Shown: positions 22,389 through 33,476, counted from the stretch's first letter. The stretch: 64,000 nt of DNA from Mixophyes australis (GCA_036250195.1 JAVHZZ010000005.1:125492098-125556097), one strand, 5' to 3'. Program-made: numbers and translations. Notes: generated from the letters alone by a model not told the origin.

Positions 22389-24143
22389 ATTTTCCTTGTT
22401 TTTACTTTTTCTAGGACATTCTATTTTTGTGAAGGAGGATGGAGGACGGAGGAGAGTTCTGGGAGTGATACGGATGAAATAGAGGCCGAAGAAAAGTTAA
22501 TAGGATATCCTGAGCAGCCCATTATCAAACTTGGTCCAGGGGTTATGAAAAGGTCTGCTAGCTCAGGAACTCGGAGGCAGTGTGAGGGGCTATTGTCTGA
22601 TGAGTATTGTATCTGCAAGTTCTGCAACTCCCTAGTTGACGAGAGATGCATCCAACGATGCCAGTCCCCCAGTACTCTGAATATAGGCGGGCATCCTTTG
22701 GAGGATTATCACTCCCTGGTGGGTAAGGTGCTAAACCAAACTGAGTGTTGGGTGTGCTCTCACGTGCCTCAAGGGCAGCATAACATAGGACTAGTGCCAT
22801 TCCCGCTAAACATATCCGAAGTACTCGAATTAAGGGGTGGGAGGCCCATAGAAGGGAGGTACAATAACACTAGGTCCCCTAGTCTGACGCTTCGACAATA
22901 CTCCATAGGCAGATCGTTGCTGTGCCTAAACATATCTCATGCAAAGCGCCTGGAGAATTGGGAGGCTGACCTATCAGATCAGACAATGGCTCGCCACCCT
23001 CATTTTAGAGAGAGACCCACAAGGTCACTACTAGGCAGGAATGCTGATGGAAGTCACAAGTTAGGGCGTATAACCAAACATAAGAAGGTATCTATTGGAA
23101 AAGTCTCTACAGATAAATGTGAAAAGATCATTAATGCCGACACGTGTCTAGAACAGATGGAGACACTAGGCATGGGTAGTTTTATCAAAACTCTGTGTGA
23201 TATAATTCATGGGCATACTGTTCCTTATGTTCTCCCTGATGATGTGTATTTTGTTTGTGGGAGGAAAGCTTATTCCTGGGTGACTCCGAGTTCCAAGGGC
23301 TTGTGTTTCTTAGCTAAACTGGTTCCTGAAATCATGACTATTACTCATGAAGAAATGGTAGATATTCACAAGACTACATCACCACCATACATACACACAC
23401 AGTATGAACACCGTGGCAAGAGAAATATGATTCCTGGTGAGGAACCCATAGCTACAAAATTGATTAGTGAAACTGCTGGTTTCCAAGTTATGGTTGCTCT
23501 AGATCTCACCAGGACCGCTCGGGGAACATTAAACTTTAAATATATCCAAGACCTAGCTAAATTAATAGATAATATCACCGAGATGTATGATGACACTTTC
23601 AGGTATACTGGAAGGGAGCTACAAGCGTACAAGAAGGAGTTGGTGCAACATAGACTGGTACTAAATTATCTCACCTCTATTACTGGTGGGTACTGTGTGA
23701 CACTGGCCACCCAGTTCGGTGTCAAATGTTGCACGTACATTACTAATAATACGGAAGACCCTAAAGAGGTTATAGACCGGAAGATGGATGAAATTTTGCA
23801 GCTGAAATGGGAATTTCGAAAGAGCCATAATTCTTCGTTATATGAGGTCGGGGAAAAGGTGGCGGGTTGGTTCTCATGGTTGAACCCAGCAAAATGGTTC
23901 TCCGGTCTGGGGGAGTGGGTACAGGAAATGGTTGCTAGTGTAGGTAAGCTCCTTCTCCTTATACTGGGTGTCATCTTAGCAATTGGTTTAGTTGTCAAAT
24001 GTGTTCCTACTGTGTTGAAGTGTGGAAAACGGTCTCATGGGAGTAACACTGAGAAAGAGACTGAAAGGGTGGTACCAGATACCGAGATCATGGTCTGTGA
24101 AGAAGTATTGTATAATCCTGAACTTGAAACGGTGATTGGGTGA
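22353..24143 (+). CDS. env: Envelope glycoprotein (SU-TM)
   Basis: 596 residues from the ATG at 22353, in the same frame as gag and pol and 57 bases after the pol stop, with no overlap. It has a hydrophobic signal-like start (residues 5-28), an SU part rich in Cys, a furin-type RGKR at 354-357, then TM. The TM part has a cysteine motif C448-X10-C459C460 instead of the CX6CC familiar from gammaretroviral Env, a Trp-rich pre-membrane segment (about 505-528), a hydrophobic membrane anchor at about 533-555 and a ~40-residue cytoplasmic tail. The region just after the cleavage site is not strongly hydrophobic, so a fusion peptide is not obvious. N-glycosylation sequons such as NIS, NNT and NHS-type sites are scattered through SU and TM. 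No break seen. Confidence 0.88.
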   Translation: MEWRFLFFFCSRIFLVFTFSRTFYFCEGGWRTEESSGSDTDEIEAEEKLIGYPEQPIIKLGPGVMKRSASSGTRRQCEGLLSDEYCICKFCNSLVDERCIQRCQSPSTLNIGGHPLEDYHSLVGKVLNQTECWVCSHVPQGQHNIGLVPFPLNISEVLELRGGRPIEGRYNNTRSPSLTLRQYSIGRSLLCLNISHAKRLENWEADLSDQTMARHPHFRERPTRSLLGRNADGSHKLGRITKHKKVSIGKVSTDKCEKIINADTCLEQMETLGMGSFIKTLCDIIHGHTVPYVLPDDVYFVCGRKAYSWVTPSSKGLCFLAKLVPEIMTITHEEMVDIHKTTSPPYIHTQYEHRGKRNMIPGEEPIATKLISETAGFQVMVALDLTRTARGTLNFKYIQDLAKLIDNITEMYDDTFRYTGRELQAYKKELVQHRLVLNYLTSITGGYCVTLATQFGVKCCTYITNNTEDPKEVIDRKMDEILQLKWEFRKSHNSSLYEVGEKVAGWFSWLNPAKWFSGLGEWVQEMVASVGKLLLLILGVILAIGLVVKCVPTVLKCGKRSHGSNTEKETERVVPDTEIMVCEEVLYNPELETVIG

Positions 24144-24160
24144 TAGTTTATTACACTATC

Positions 24161-24172
24161 AAAGGGTGGAAC
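24161..24172 (+). promoter_or_regulatory. Polypurine tract
   Basis: AAAGGGTGGAAC directly before the TG of the 3' LTR; the plus-strand primer site. It has one interrupting T. Confidence 0.7.
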
Positions 24173-25011
24173 TGTCGAAGTCAGCAAATTGGATAAAGTC
24201 ATTTCAATTAAAGTCTAGCAAACTTGGTTGTCTTTGTCTGAAAAGATGCGTACGGTACGCATCGACGTACAAGGGCACGCTACGGCGTGAAAGGGCGTAC
24301 GCATCCACTACACGTGGCAGCAACAGTAATTGGTCTTTTACCATACATTCGCACAAACACGCATACTTATAAAATAGTACACATTATTGGTAGTTGCAAC
24401 ACATAGTCAGTTATGTCGAAATATAGTAGTATTTATATGTTATATCAGAGTTACATGCATATTAGTGAAATACACAGAACGGGTTAAAGGAATAACATCA
24501 TGAGTGGTATCATAATGAACCTTGTTACATATCCTACTGTTTGGTGCGCTCTGCGAGGGAATCGCAGAGTGCATACGCAAGTTATGAATGATAGGGAATT
24601 ATGAACTACTTAAGACTAAGGAATTCTGGCGGGAAGAGCAGAGCATACCCCCTGCAGAGATGACCCCCTCCTTTGGATTCCTTAGGATGAACCAGCCAAT
24701 GATTGACGACCCCTTGGACATTCCTGAGACCCGGACCAATAGATGCAAGCCATACCATCTTCATTGTATTACTGTATTTGATTGTGTATATAAGCAGCAG
24801 CTTGTGATCCAGAGTGCAGACTTCTTGTCCCCAGACTTCAGGATTGAATGACTGCACTGGATCCAGAGCGCCTGCGATAAGTAATGGCTGTATTTACTAT
24901 TACTTCGCTTGAGCATATTTTTTCCACTTATTGCGAATAAATCTTTGTGCGTTGGAAACACAAATCGAGGTTCGACAATCGTTATTGGTTAGCGACAATA
25001 CGCACATAACA
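24173..25011 (+). repeat. Retroviral 3' LTR
   Basis: 839 bp, offset 9,005 from the 5' LTR and colinear with it without gaps. Differs at two positions (24366 and 24885), both transitions. Followed by ATTA and the resumed ~50-bp repeat. Confidence 0.95.
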
Positions 25012-25080
25012 ATTAGGATACAGAGAATCATACTTCCGCAGTGACTCTTGATATGCTATGACAATGACGTAGGGGATCAT
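25012..25080. repeat. Decayed ~50-bp tandem repeat, third segment
   Basis: Contains GAGAATCATACTTC, GCTATGACAATGACG and GGGGATCAT in the same order as the units before the provirus. Interrupted at 25081 by a solo LTR. Confidence 0.6.
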
Positions 25081-26302
25081 TATTGTAACGAAACGAGTTT
25101 GATAACACCTTAACCAGCCTGTCCCTCATTTCTCACAAAATGTGGCTTATAATATGCACTTTTTATAGCCCTTGCTTTTGTTCCCCAGCTCACCAGAGTA
25201 CAATTGCAGTGTCTAATTATATATGAATAAGTGGACATTGTAGCCATGCCTAGATAAGAGACATGTTACCCATTGTAAAAACATGTTTGTTGTTAAATCA
25301 GTGATGCTGTGGTGCATTGTTCTCAAATTGAAGCCAGGTGGGTTATGGGTAATGATCAGGTGTGTCCAGGACACAGGTGAGGGGGCTGGAGCTGCATTCA
25401 TTATCCCCCCTCCTTTCTATACAGGAAGCATGGAACAGCTGGGAACCCTGTGACATCACAAAGCAGTGTAAGGGATTAGTTTCGGATGGATTAACTGTTA
25501 TCTGATATTTGGAGGTGGGGAAGGCCAATTAGCACCCATTGTCCTTCATAAGTCTGCCTGAGACATTCTGTCTAAGAAACCACAGGGGAGCCACTGTGGA
25601 ATAGCAGCTCATCTTTACTCATCTTTACTCCCCCTGCAACCCCCTAGTCCAGGGGTAGGCAACCTGCGGCTCTCCAGGTGTTGTGAAACTACAAATCCCA
25701 GCATGCCTTGCCACCTATCTGCTGGTTATCTACTGGCAAAGCATGCTGGGACTTGTAGTTTCACAACACCTGGAGAGCCGCAGGTTGCCTACCCCTGCCC
25801 TAGTCCAACACTCACCAATGTTTAAGAAGGAAAGACCCAAGGGTTTGCCCAGAGAGGGGAAAACACTGTAGAAATTTGACCCTAGATATAAGGAGCCACT
25901 CCAAGGAGGAGGGGGGGGGTGATGTTCACTCTGGGAATTGATGTCTGGAAGCTGCAGGTTGGCTGGTTTTTGAGTTGCAGTCCTCTACCAGTGGAATACA
26001 TTGGCAGATCCATGGGTTATCAAGGCAGGACAGCCAAGTGACTGTAGCTCTTTAAACTAGTGGTGTAAGGACAGATAATGTGGTGAACCTGCCTGGCATT
26101 TATTTACTGTGTGTACATAATATTCTAGTGTTGTTTTTATTACAATAAATGTACTGTTGTATTTTTCTAACTGCATTTGCCTGAGTGACTATACGAACCT
26201 TAGAAGGTACTAGGTTATGCTTCCCTGGCATACAAGGCACCCCTGGGTGGCCAACCAGCGTGAAGTGGGTAGAATTGGGCCAGAAAACCCAGTATCTTCA
26301 CA
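25081..26302 (+). mobile_element. Solo LTR (gypsy-like), interrupted by a hAT miniature element
   Basis: Bounded by ATCAT at 25076-25080 and 26303-26307; removing it rejoins the ~50-bp repeat. The retroelement ends are probably TGTAACG (25084) and TCTTCACA (26302). A TATA-like GATATAAGG lies near 25885 and AATAAA near 26143, so it is read on the plus strand. Its final bases, GTATCTTCACA, match the LTR end of the Gmr1-like remnant at 38226-40441, suggesting a related family. The unit without the nested element is about 1.07 kb. Confidence 0.7.
25651..25797. mobile_element. Palindromic hAT-type miniature element
   Basis: 147 bp, starts CAGGGGTAGGCAACCTGCGG and ends with its inverted copy. Perfect 8-bp duplication CCCTAGTC at 25643-25650 and 25798-25805. 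The arms (about 60 bp) are nearly perfect inverted copies. It inserted into the solo LTR. Confidence 0.9.
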
Positions 26303-26375
26303 ATCATACAAAGTAATGGCTCTCCCATACTATGACAATGATCCAATATGCATACAGTGATCATTCCTACATTGA
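26303..26375. repeat. Decayed ~50-bp tandem repeat, fourth segment
   Basis: ATCATACAAAG, CATACTATGACAATGATCC and ATACAGTGATCATTCC continue the pattern seen at 25012-25080. Confidence 0.5.
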
Positions 26376-28750
26376 AAACAAAACAACCTTTTTCCTGGGA
26401 ACAGTTATTTCTGTAGGTTTTTAAACCATATAAAATGTATCTCCCTTTAAATTTCTTCAACATGAGATCTGTCCCTGTAAAAGCTGATTTTGTAATAATA
26501 ATGTGACAAGAAAAGGAGCAAGAATGCTTGTGCTCAGTCATATATTTTAGCTCACACATTATCTCAATAACCTGTTCAATTACATAATTAGAGCCTGTCC
26601 TGTAAGTGAATCAAACAGGTTTTCATGTGGGTGAATAAGGTCCTTAGAGAAGTTGAATAAGCTCTTGCATTGGCTGTTCACCTCTTCATTATCTATGACA
26701 TTGGAGGAGGGTTAGGGTATTGTACACCGAGTGATTGCAGAGCATGCTGTTCCATTCAGCTCTGGCACCAGGATTTTTAACTAGGAATTAAGAGATGAAT
26801 TAATGTCACTGTGTTATTGTAGTGCGCTCTATGACTCCTGAAGCAACCTCTGATTTTTTTTTACAGACAGTTTAAATAAAAGCTAAAAAAAACAACCCAA
26901 AATATTTCAGAAAGGAAAAAAATCTGCAAAATATAATAATAATCAGGGTGATCTTGTTATCTAGTTTTGTTTGTGTTTCATGTCCATTAAGAAACAGTAT
27001 ACTATGGAAGTAGTAGGATTAGAGTTAACAAATTATTTGTTTTTACCCATTGCGTAAACTTGTTTAATTTAACTTAAAAAAGACAACAGCAACACAGAAT
27101 TTATTTAAGGGTATACTAGAGACTAGCAGTATAATATAATTTACTTTATCTGTAATTATTATTAGTGTTGTAAAGAGTCCGTAGTATTATAGAAATAATA
27201 TATTAGGTGAGAAAGCTGCTCATTTTGTATTTATTTGAACTCCGATTGAAAGTAAAATTATCTACAATTATTTTGATGTTTTTTAGTGCTGCTTTTACAT
27301 TGGAAAACATGATTTAAAATGATCAGTTTCTTTTCAGAACTGTTTTTATATGTTAAAGAACTAACTGTGAATGCCAAAATCTAATGTAGTATACTGAAAC
27401 ATCATGGATGTGAGAGCTCAGAGTACTATCTTTTCACAATGAATTTGTACAGTAGCTGAAATCTCCAACACACACAAAGATTGGTAGCAAGTTTAATATA
27501 TGCTTAGATTTCTGCCAGAAGGCAACTAACAGATAATAATATTAAATTACAATTTATATTATTAATTGGGGGAACAAAAAGTCTGTGTATTTCCCTGTGA
27601 CTATAAAAAAGAAAACTGATACAGATTAAACTTTATGGCAAAAGAAAAAAAAAACAATGTGCAGTCTGTAAAATCACTCTTTTTTTTTTGTACCTTACAA
27701 ACCTCAGAAATTCTGCATTAATGAATCGCATCCGTAACAGTGTACCCGAGAAGTCAAACTAATAATGCTGCGAGATTGTTCAGTGGTAAAAAAAAAAAAA
27801 AAAGACAAACCCTGAATCCTACAAACAAAAGCATCACAAATAGAGCACATAGGCACAATGAACTCCAGCTGTCAATGTGTTTGACTGCAGGAAGGACAAC
27901 AGGGACTTTATCAACTACAATAGTGCTGCTGATAAGGTATCTGCAGTCAGTGGTAGTGTGCAGTAGTACAAAATAAAAAAAGCAGCAATAGTAAGCCATG
28001 AGGTCTGGTCTGGGGTCTGTTTTGGTTGAGCAGCCATCAGGAGTTATCTACTTTTTACACTAGTCACCAATGAGAGTGTGCTTTAAATTGTACACTCACG
28101 ACCATTATTGGGGACTACCTTGTACTAAACACAAGATATGTGGAGATACTATTGCTGCAGTAATGGGATGTTTACTTTTCTGCAGTGCTGATAGCTTCTG
28201 AACACGACACCAGCAATGATGTCATCGCGTGCGGTGTGAATTGACGCGTCATTAAATTCAGACTGCACATGCGTGGATTGGCACATGCGCAGTAACTAAT
28301 TACATGATGTTCGCTGTGTTTTCAGACACAGACTGTATCTGCGCAGTATTAAATGCGCAGCAGTAGTGCACACCTGGGTACAAGATATCACATATCTGAA
28401 CAGGGGCCATCTCCACTTGCACAGAAACCTGGTTTCCTATTGTAGAAATATGAGCTACTTAGGTGATTGCTTAATTAACATTACTGCAGAATGAAGAATA
28501 ATATGCGACTGTGTGTAATTAGTTTGTTATACATTTTGTATTACATTGATAGCAATGTGTATGGTAAAGTTTAGCATGGTAATTTTTTGCACTTTGCACA
28601 AGTTTTGACAGTTGGATTGTAGTTGTTTGTATGTGATATTCTTAGTGCACGTAAAAGTGACTTGGGATTAAAGAAGAAAATGATGGAGTGATATTGAAAA
28701 TTGTTAAATGATGATGATGATGATTTGTACTGGATAGTCAGCGGGCAGAT
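26376..28750. other. Gene-free AT-rich stretch
   Basis: No gene or element that I can name. At 28200-28380 several CACATGCG / GCGCAGTA phrases suggest a decayed repeat. Confidence 0.4.
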
Positions 28751-28758
28751 GTTCAAAT

Positions 28759-29073
28759 CATACTTGCCAACTCTCCCGGAATGTCCAGGAGACTCCCGCA
28801 TTTTGGGTGAGTCTCACGGACTCCCGGGAGAGTATGGCAATCTCCCGAATCTGCCCACTTCACTAGGAAGTGGCCAGAATTTGGTCCAAAATGCAGTGAT
28901 TCTCCGGGAATCGCAGCATTTGGCTCCGCCTCCCCGGTGTAAAATGACATGTTTGCATCATTATGTCACCGGGGGTGGGTCCAAAATGACGTGTTTTGGG
29001 CGGCCCGCCCCCCCTCACGCCCACCTCCCCCGGCAGGCTCCCGGAAGCCAACTTCAGAAAGTTGGTAAGTATG
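28759..29073. mobile_element. hAT-type miniature element, CATACTTGCCAAC family, copy 1
   Basis: Perfect 8-bp duplication GTTCAAAT at 28751-28758 and 29074-29081. The ends are CATACTTGCCAAC and GTTGGTAAGTATG. The GC-rich interior has CTCCCGGGAG-like palindromes and is closely related to 54379-54668. Non-coding. Confidence 0.9.
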
Positions 29074-29548
29074 GTTCAAATATGGCTGAGATCTACATTG
29101 TTACATGCAAAATGATCATTACAAAGATTGCTTTGTTATGTTGGAATTTAGTATTAATATGTCTAAATACTGGATGTAGAGTTTAATACAGATTGCAATG
29201 GGTAATATGCTAGTTATATGGGATTTTTTAAATACTGCACTAAAATGTCCGACAGAGCCATGCGCCACATGGTCTGAACATCATTTTGTAAGGATGTCTT
29301 TGTCTGTCCACCAAGTGGTCTATCCTCCATCTTGCACAGCTCCACTTGCAATCAACATACATACACACACGTACACACACACCGAAATCTTATATACATA
29401 CGTAAACACATATAGTACTACCATGCTAACTTAGTAACAAAGATAAGAAAGGCACATTTATACATACACTATATGGACAAAAGTATTTGGACCCTTGACC
29501 CTTACACAAACAGGAACTGTAATGACATTGTGTTCAAATACATATACT

Positions 29549-30554
29549 TTAATATGGAGTTGGTCTTCCCTTTGCAGTGATAACAGCTTCCACTCTTTTT
29601 GGAAGGCTTTCCACAAGATATTGGAGTGTTTCTGTGGGAATTTCTGCCCATTCATTTTGTAAAGCATTTATGAGGTCAGACACTGATGTTGGACAAGAAG
29701 GCCTGGCTCGCAATATCCGTTCTAGTTCATCCCAAAGGTGTTCAATGGGGTTGAGGTCAGGGCTCTGTGCAGGCCAGTCAAGTTCTTCCACACCAAACTC
29801 ATCAAACCATGGCTTTGTAGTCCTTGCTTTGTGCATTTGGGCACAGTCATGTTGGAATAAAAAAAGGTCTTCCACAAACTAATGCCACAAATGACTTGGT
29901 ATGCTGAAGCATTAAGAATGCCCTTCACTGGACATAAGGGGCTTAACCCAAACCCTAAAAACAGCCCCATACCATCATCCCTCCTCCACCAAATTTCACA
30001 GTTGACATAATGCAGCCAGGCAGGTAATGTTCTCCCGCCATTTGCCAAACCCAGACTTGCCCATCTGACTGCCAAACAGAGAAGTATAATTCATTACTCC
30101 ACAAAACACATTTCCACTGCTCCACAGTCCAGTGTCGGTGTGCTTGATACCACTCCATCCGATGCTTGGCATTGGTCTTGGTGATGTGAGGCTTGTATGT
30201 AGCTGCTCGGACATGGAAACTCATTCCATAAAGCTCCCGCAGCACATATTTTGTGCTTACAATAATGCCAGTGGAAGTTCAGAAGTCTTCAGCTATGGAA
30301 TCAGCAGATCATTTGCGACTTTTACGTACCATGCGTCTTAGCAGTCGTCAACTCCTCTTTGTGATTTTACGTTATCTTCCGCTTAATGGCTGAGTTGCTG
30401 TTGTACCTAAACACTTCTACTTTCTTATAATATCACTTACAGTTGACCGTGGAATATCCAGCAGGGATGAAATGTCACGAACTGTCCTATTGCAAAGGTG
30501 GCATACTATAACAGTACCACGCTTGAAGTCACTGAGCTCTTCAGAATGACCCAT
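29549..30554 (-). pseudogene. Tc1 transposase (inactive)
   Basis: About 335 codons long if read through, beginning MGHSEELSDFKRG at 30554, the usual length for Tc1 transposases, which cut and paste at TA through a DDE catalytic triad. At least two frame breaks split it into 30554-30245, 30245-29955 and 29875-29549. The first catalytic block reads VLWSNELYF where the acidic residue is expected to be Asp (SDE), so it is replaced by Asn. The second block QHDCAQMHKA and the third, SPDLNPIEHLWDELE, are present. Inactive by both criteria. Confidence 0.85.
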
Positions 30555-30659
30555 ATTGTATCACAAATGTGTGCAAATGGAGACTGCATAGCTAGGTGCT
30601 TGATCAGACCTGTACACCTCTGTAAACGGGTCTAATTGAAACACATCAATTCAATAATA

Positions 30660-31826
30660 CCCCATTCATACTGCACCAAAATCCCGGGTTTTTCCCGGGG
30701 CGAGCTCAAACGACCCGGGTCTTGGTGCAGTATGAATGGTACAAGTCCAAAATCCCGGGTCTAAAAACCCGGGTCTTTAACCCGGGATTTATCGAGGGGT
30801 AATTACCGGGTCGGACCCGGGTTGCCTGCACTATGAATGGTGCAATCCGGGTTTTTCAACCCGGGTTGCACAGAAAACAAGATGATTGGCTGTCTGCCTG
30901 TCAGTGAATCATGAAGAACTGTGGGGCAATTGTGAGGGGTATGTTTTATAGTACAGATCTGTGTGCAGCATATCTCACAGTGATTCTACTGTGCTGTGTA
31001 CATACATTTTTTGGAACTGAAGGTGACCTCTCAGTTTTCTTTATTCTTTATTAAAAGGGGAAAGAGGAAAATGTAGTAATTGGGTGTGGATTGTGAGAAA
31101 ATTAAGAACATCAACCAGAATAGAGCTACAAGTACACTAAATTTGGAATATAAGTAGTATATAAAGGTCATCAACAATTAAAGGTCATTTAGCCAGTCCC
31201 TGCAGCTGTATAATGCTCATTCTTCAGCCACAGAGGGGTCACAAGAAGAAAGCTCAATGTACATGTCAAGTTGCTGCCTCGTTTTATTACCATAGAGTAA
31301 AATTAAATTCTAAGCACCAATAGTTATTATCCCTGCACCTTTAAATCACAATATCTTGCCAAAATGAATTGTCAAGGCGTGTTGGAAGGCTGGCCTGAGA
31401 GTATGTTCTGCTGCAGTCTACACATTGGTCCCACCTTCTTACCATACCTTTTTGTAAATATTGTGCAGGAATCCGAATGATAAGTTCAGTCGCTGAGTGA
31501 TGAAGAAAGGTACTTAGATCCCAAATACTATACACATTATTATATTGATTGCGTGAATCATCACATCCCCAGATTATGAGACATATAAATGCTGTGTTCC
31601 AGCATTAACCACTCACCTTTCAATGACATCACCGTTTTTCAGCCAATGAAAACTGCTCTGGTGATGACTCCCACAAATTGCCAGGGCACAGACTTGTGCA
31701 GTATGAATGGGGTCAACCCGGGAAATTCCCGGGTCCAAGGTGCAGTATGAATGGTGTTTCTGAGCTGGGACGCTCCGAGACCCTGCAAAAACTCGGGATA
31801 TTGCAGGGGCGGCAGTATGAAAGTGG
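30660..31826. mobile_element. Non-coding DNA transposon nested in the Tc1 element
   Basis: Left end CCCCATTCATACTGCAC, right end the imperfect inverse GCAGTATGAAAGTGG, flanked by TA. The motif GTGCAGTATGAATGG or its complement recurs near both ends (about 30662, 30725, 30825, 31696, 31739, 31810), interleaved with CCCGGG-rich stretches. No transposase frame inside. Superfamily not determined. Confidence 0.65.
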
Positions 31827-32869
31827 TATAACTAACAGCGAAATACTTTTATCCACATAGTGTAAATAAAACAGCAGAAGTAAGTAATGCATTGTATTTT
31901 ATGTAAAATATATTATGCTCTGTTATTATATGTGTAAAGACTGTTACTGAAGATACTTATTGTTAATAAGAATACATATTATCTTAAATGAGACTTTGTG
32001 GAAATCCTATTTTGATATGATATGCATTATTCCTTGTGTTATACTGTGGTAATCAGATTAAATAAAGCAGACATTGAAATGGAATTATCTTTCTATGAAC
32101 TGGGTTTGAACTAGAGATGTTCATTGAAACCCGAGTTCTGGTTTGGTTTTTTTTGGGATCTGATTAACTTCGTGTGTTAGTTTTGGTTTTGGCAAAACCA
32201 CCCTTGCATGTTTTGGTTTTGGATCCCTATTTTTTTTGCTAAAATCACATAATTTTCTTTTTTTTCCCCCTACATTATTATTAACCTCAATAACACTTTT
32301 AAACAAAGACTGCAGTGACCTGGCTGGATGCTAAGCGACAGAGCAATGACTCAAACACACGGCAGTTCCTAGCACATCTAGGAAACATTGCCACACAGCA
32401 GTGTCAATAAAGAAAAGTGGTGCAAGATGGAATTGTCCTGGGATCATAAAATCAGTTATGGTTCATTTGATCGCTCCACCTGTTCCTTGGATAACTGTTG
32501 TAACTCTACAGCTAATACATGGCGACGAGCACGGACCCCCCCTGCTGGGATGAGTGCTTTTATCAGACCCAGACCACTCCAGGGTGCCAGACGATGCACT
32601 AAAAAGGGCCATTGTAATTCACAGCAAAAAGCAAGTTTATCACTGAGCTTCGAATCAGCCCCAATTCACAAAAAAATTATAATATAGTTAGGTACCTTTG
32701 ACGTAAAGTGCAGACTACAAACACTGTGCAATACTAATGAAACAGCAGCAAAGTGGAAGGTAATACATATACATGTCTATTTCGACATCCATGCTTACAT
32801 TACTTCTGCAAGCAGCGCTGTTCTTTGTTAATAAAACTGTTGTCTTTATACTGTTCAAAAAAATTAAAA

Positions 32870-33240
32870 ATAATCCTCCACCATTCTTTGGATGTTGATA
32901 GTTGATAGTGGAATAAGATGGAGTTACAGCAGAGGTGTCAATAATTCTCGGCAATTCATTTACAGTAGACAAGACCAGGGGGTAAATGTATGAATCTCCG
33001 GATTCTTCATCTCCGGCGTGTTCAGCCTCTTCAGCGCTTAAATTTAAAGCGGCGCTGCATTGTAAAGGGAAGTTTCCCTTTACAATGCAGCGCCGCTTTA
33101 AATTTAAGCGCTGAAGAGGCTGAACACGCCGGAGATGAAGAATCCGGAGATTCATACATTTACCCCCAGATGTCAAAATCTTGTGCCGATTCATCTGCAT
33201 CATGAATTTGTGTCTAAGATTTTTGCAAAGCACACAACAG
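32870..33240 (-). repeat. Partial duplication of the hAT transposase region
   Basis: Outside the palindrome, this stretch repeats the text of about 33880-34040 (AATCCTCCACCATTCTTTGG, GCAGAGGTGTCA, AGATGTCAAAAT). It encodes a second decayed copy of DTSAVTPSYSTI. It is either an internal duplication or a second nested element of the family. Confidence 0.65.
32978..33167. mobile_element. Perfect 190-bp palindrome
   Basis: Two 94-bp arms that I read as exact inverted copies around a 2-bp centre (GT). The ends are GGGGGTAAATGTATGAATC and its inverse. A CAG triplet flanks the GGGGTAAATG ends on both sides, and comparison with 33960-33990 shows the uninterrupted target. It inserted into the duplicated hAT segment. 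Confidence 0.85.
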
Positions 33241-33476
33241 TATATAGCACATATAGGTAACATTGGCACACAGCGGTGTAATATGGAATTGTCTTTAGGC
33301 CCTCCCACCCAACCTTATGTTGGATTTTAAAAAGGACATACACTATTTAACAAACCAAGCACTTCAGTGACAAGGAGTGCCACTTTTGAGGTTGATGTGC
33401 TTGGTCTGTTTGGGCCCAGACAAAACAAACTAACAATGGGCTTATAGCACCTAAGGAACAATGCTGTTAATGAACT

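Larger units (their letters stand above)
15168..25011 (+). mobile_element. Full-length endogenous retrovirus (gamma/epsilon-like)
   Basis: A complete provirus: LTR, Pro-type primer site, ~1 kb leader, gag, in-frame pro-pol, env, polypurine tract, LTR. The LTRs are each 839 bp with two differences (T15361/C24366 and C15880/T24885), so the insertion is young. The 4-bp flanks are ACTA (15164-15167) and ATTA (25012-25015), one mismatch. Joining across the provirus restores the ~50-bp repeat, which supports these ends. A gag-pol TAG in the same frame, one CCHC knuckle, a GPY/F integrase tail and a spliced-type env are known traits of gamma- and epsilon-type retroviruses. No frameshift or extra stop is visible in the three genes. 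I cannot tell whether it is still mobile. Confidence 0.95.
29467..31862 (-). mobile_element. Tc1/mariner element with a nested element
   Basis: The left end is CACTATATGGACAAAAGTAT and the right end is the decayed inverse AAATACTTTTATCCACATAGTG, each flanked by TA (29465-29466 and 31863-31864). The body up to about 30657 carries a dead transposase on the minus strand; the right end is separated from it by the insertion at 30660-31826. Confidence 0.85.

Noticed and set aside
27740..27999. Frames on both strands around 27740-27999
   Set aside because: They overlap each other, contain an A-tract run and have no domain match.
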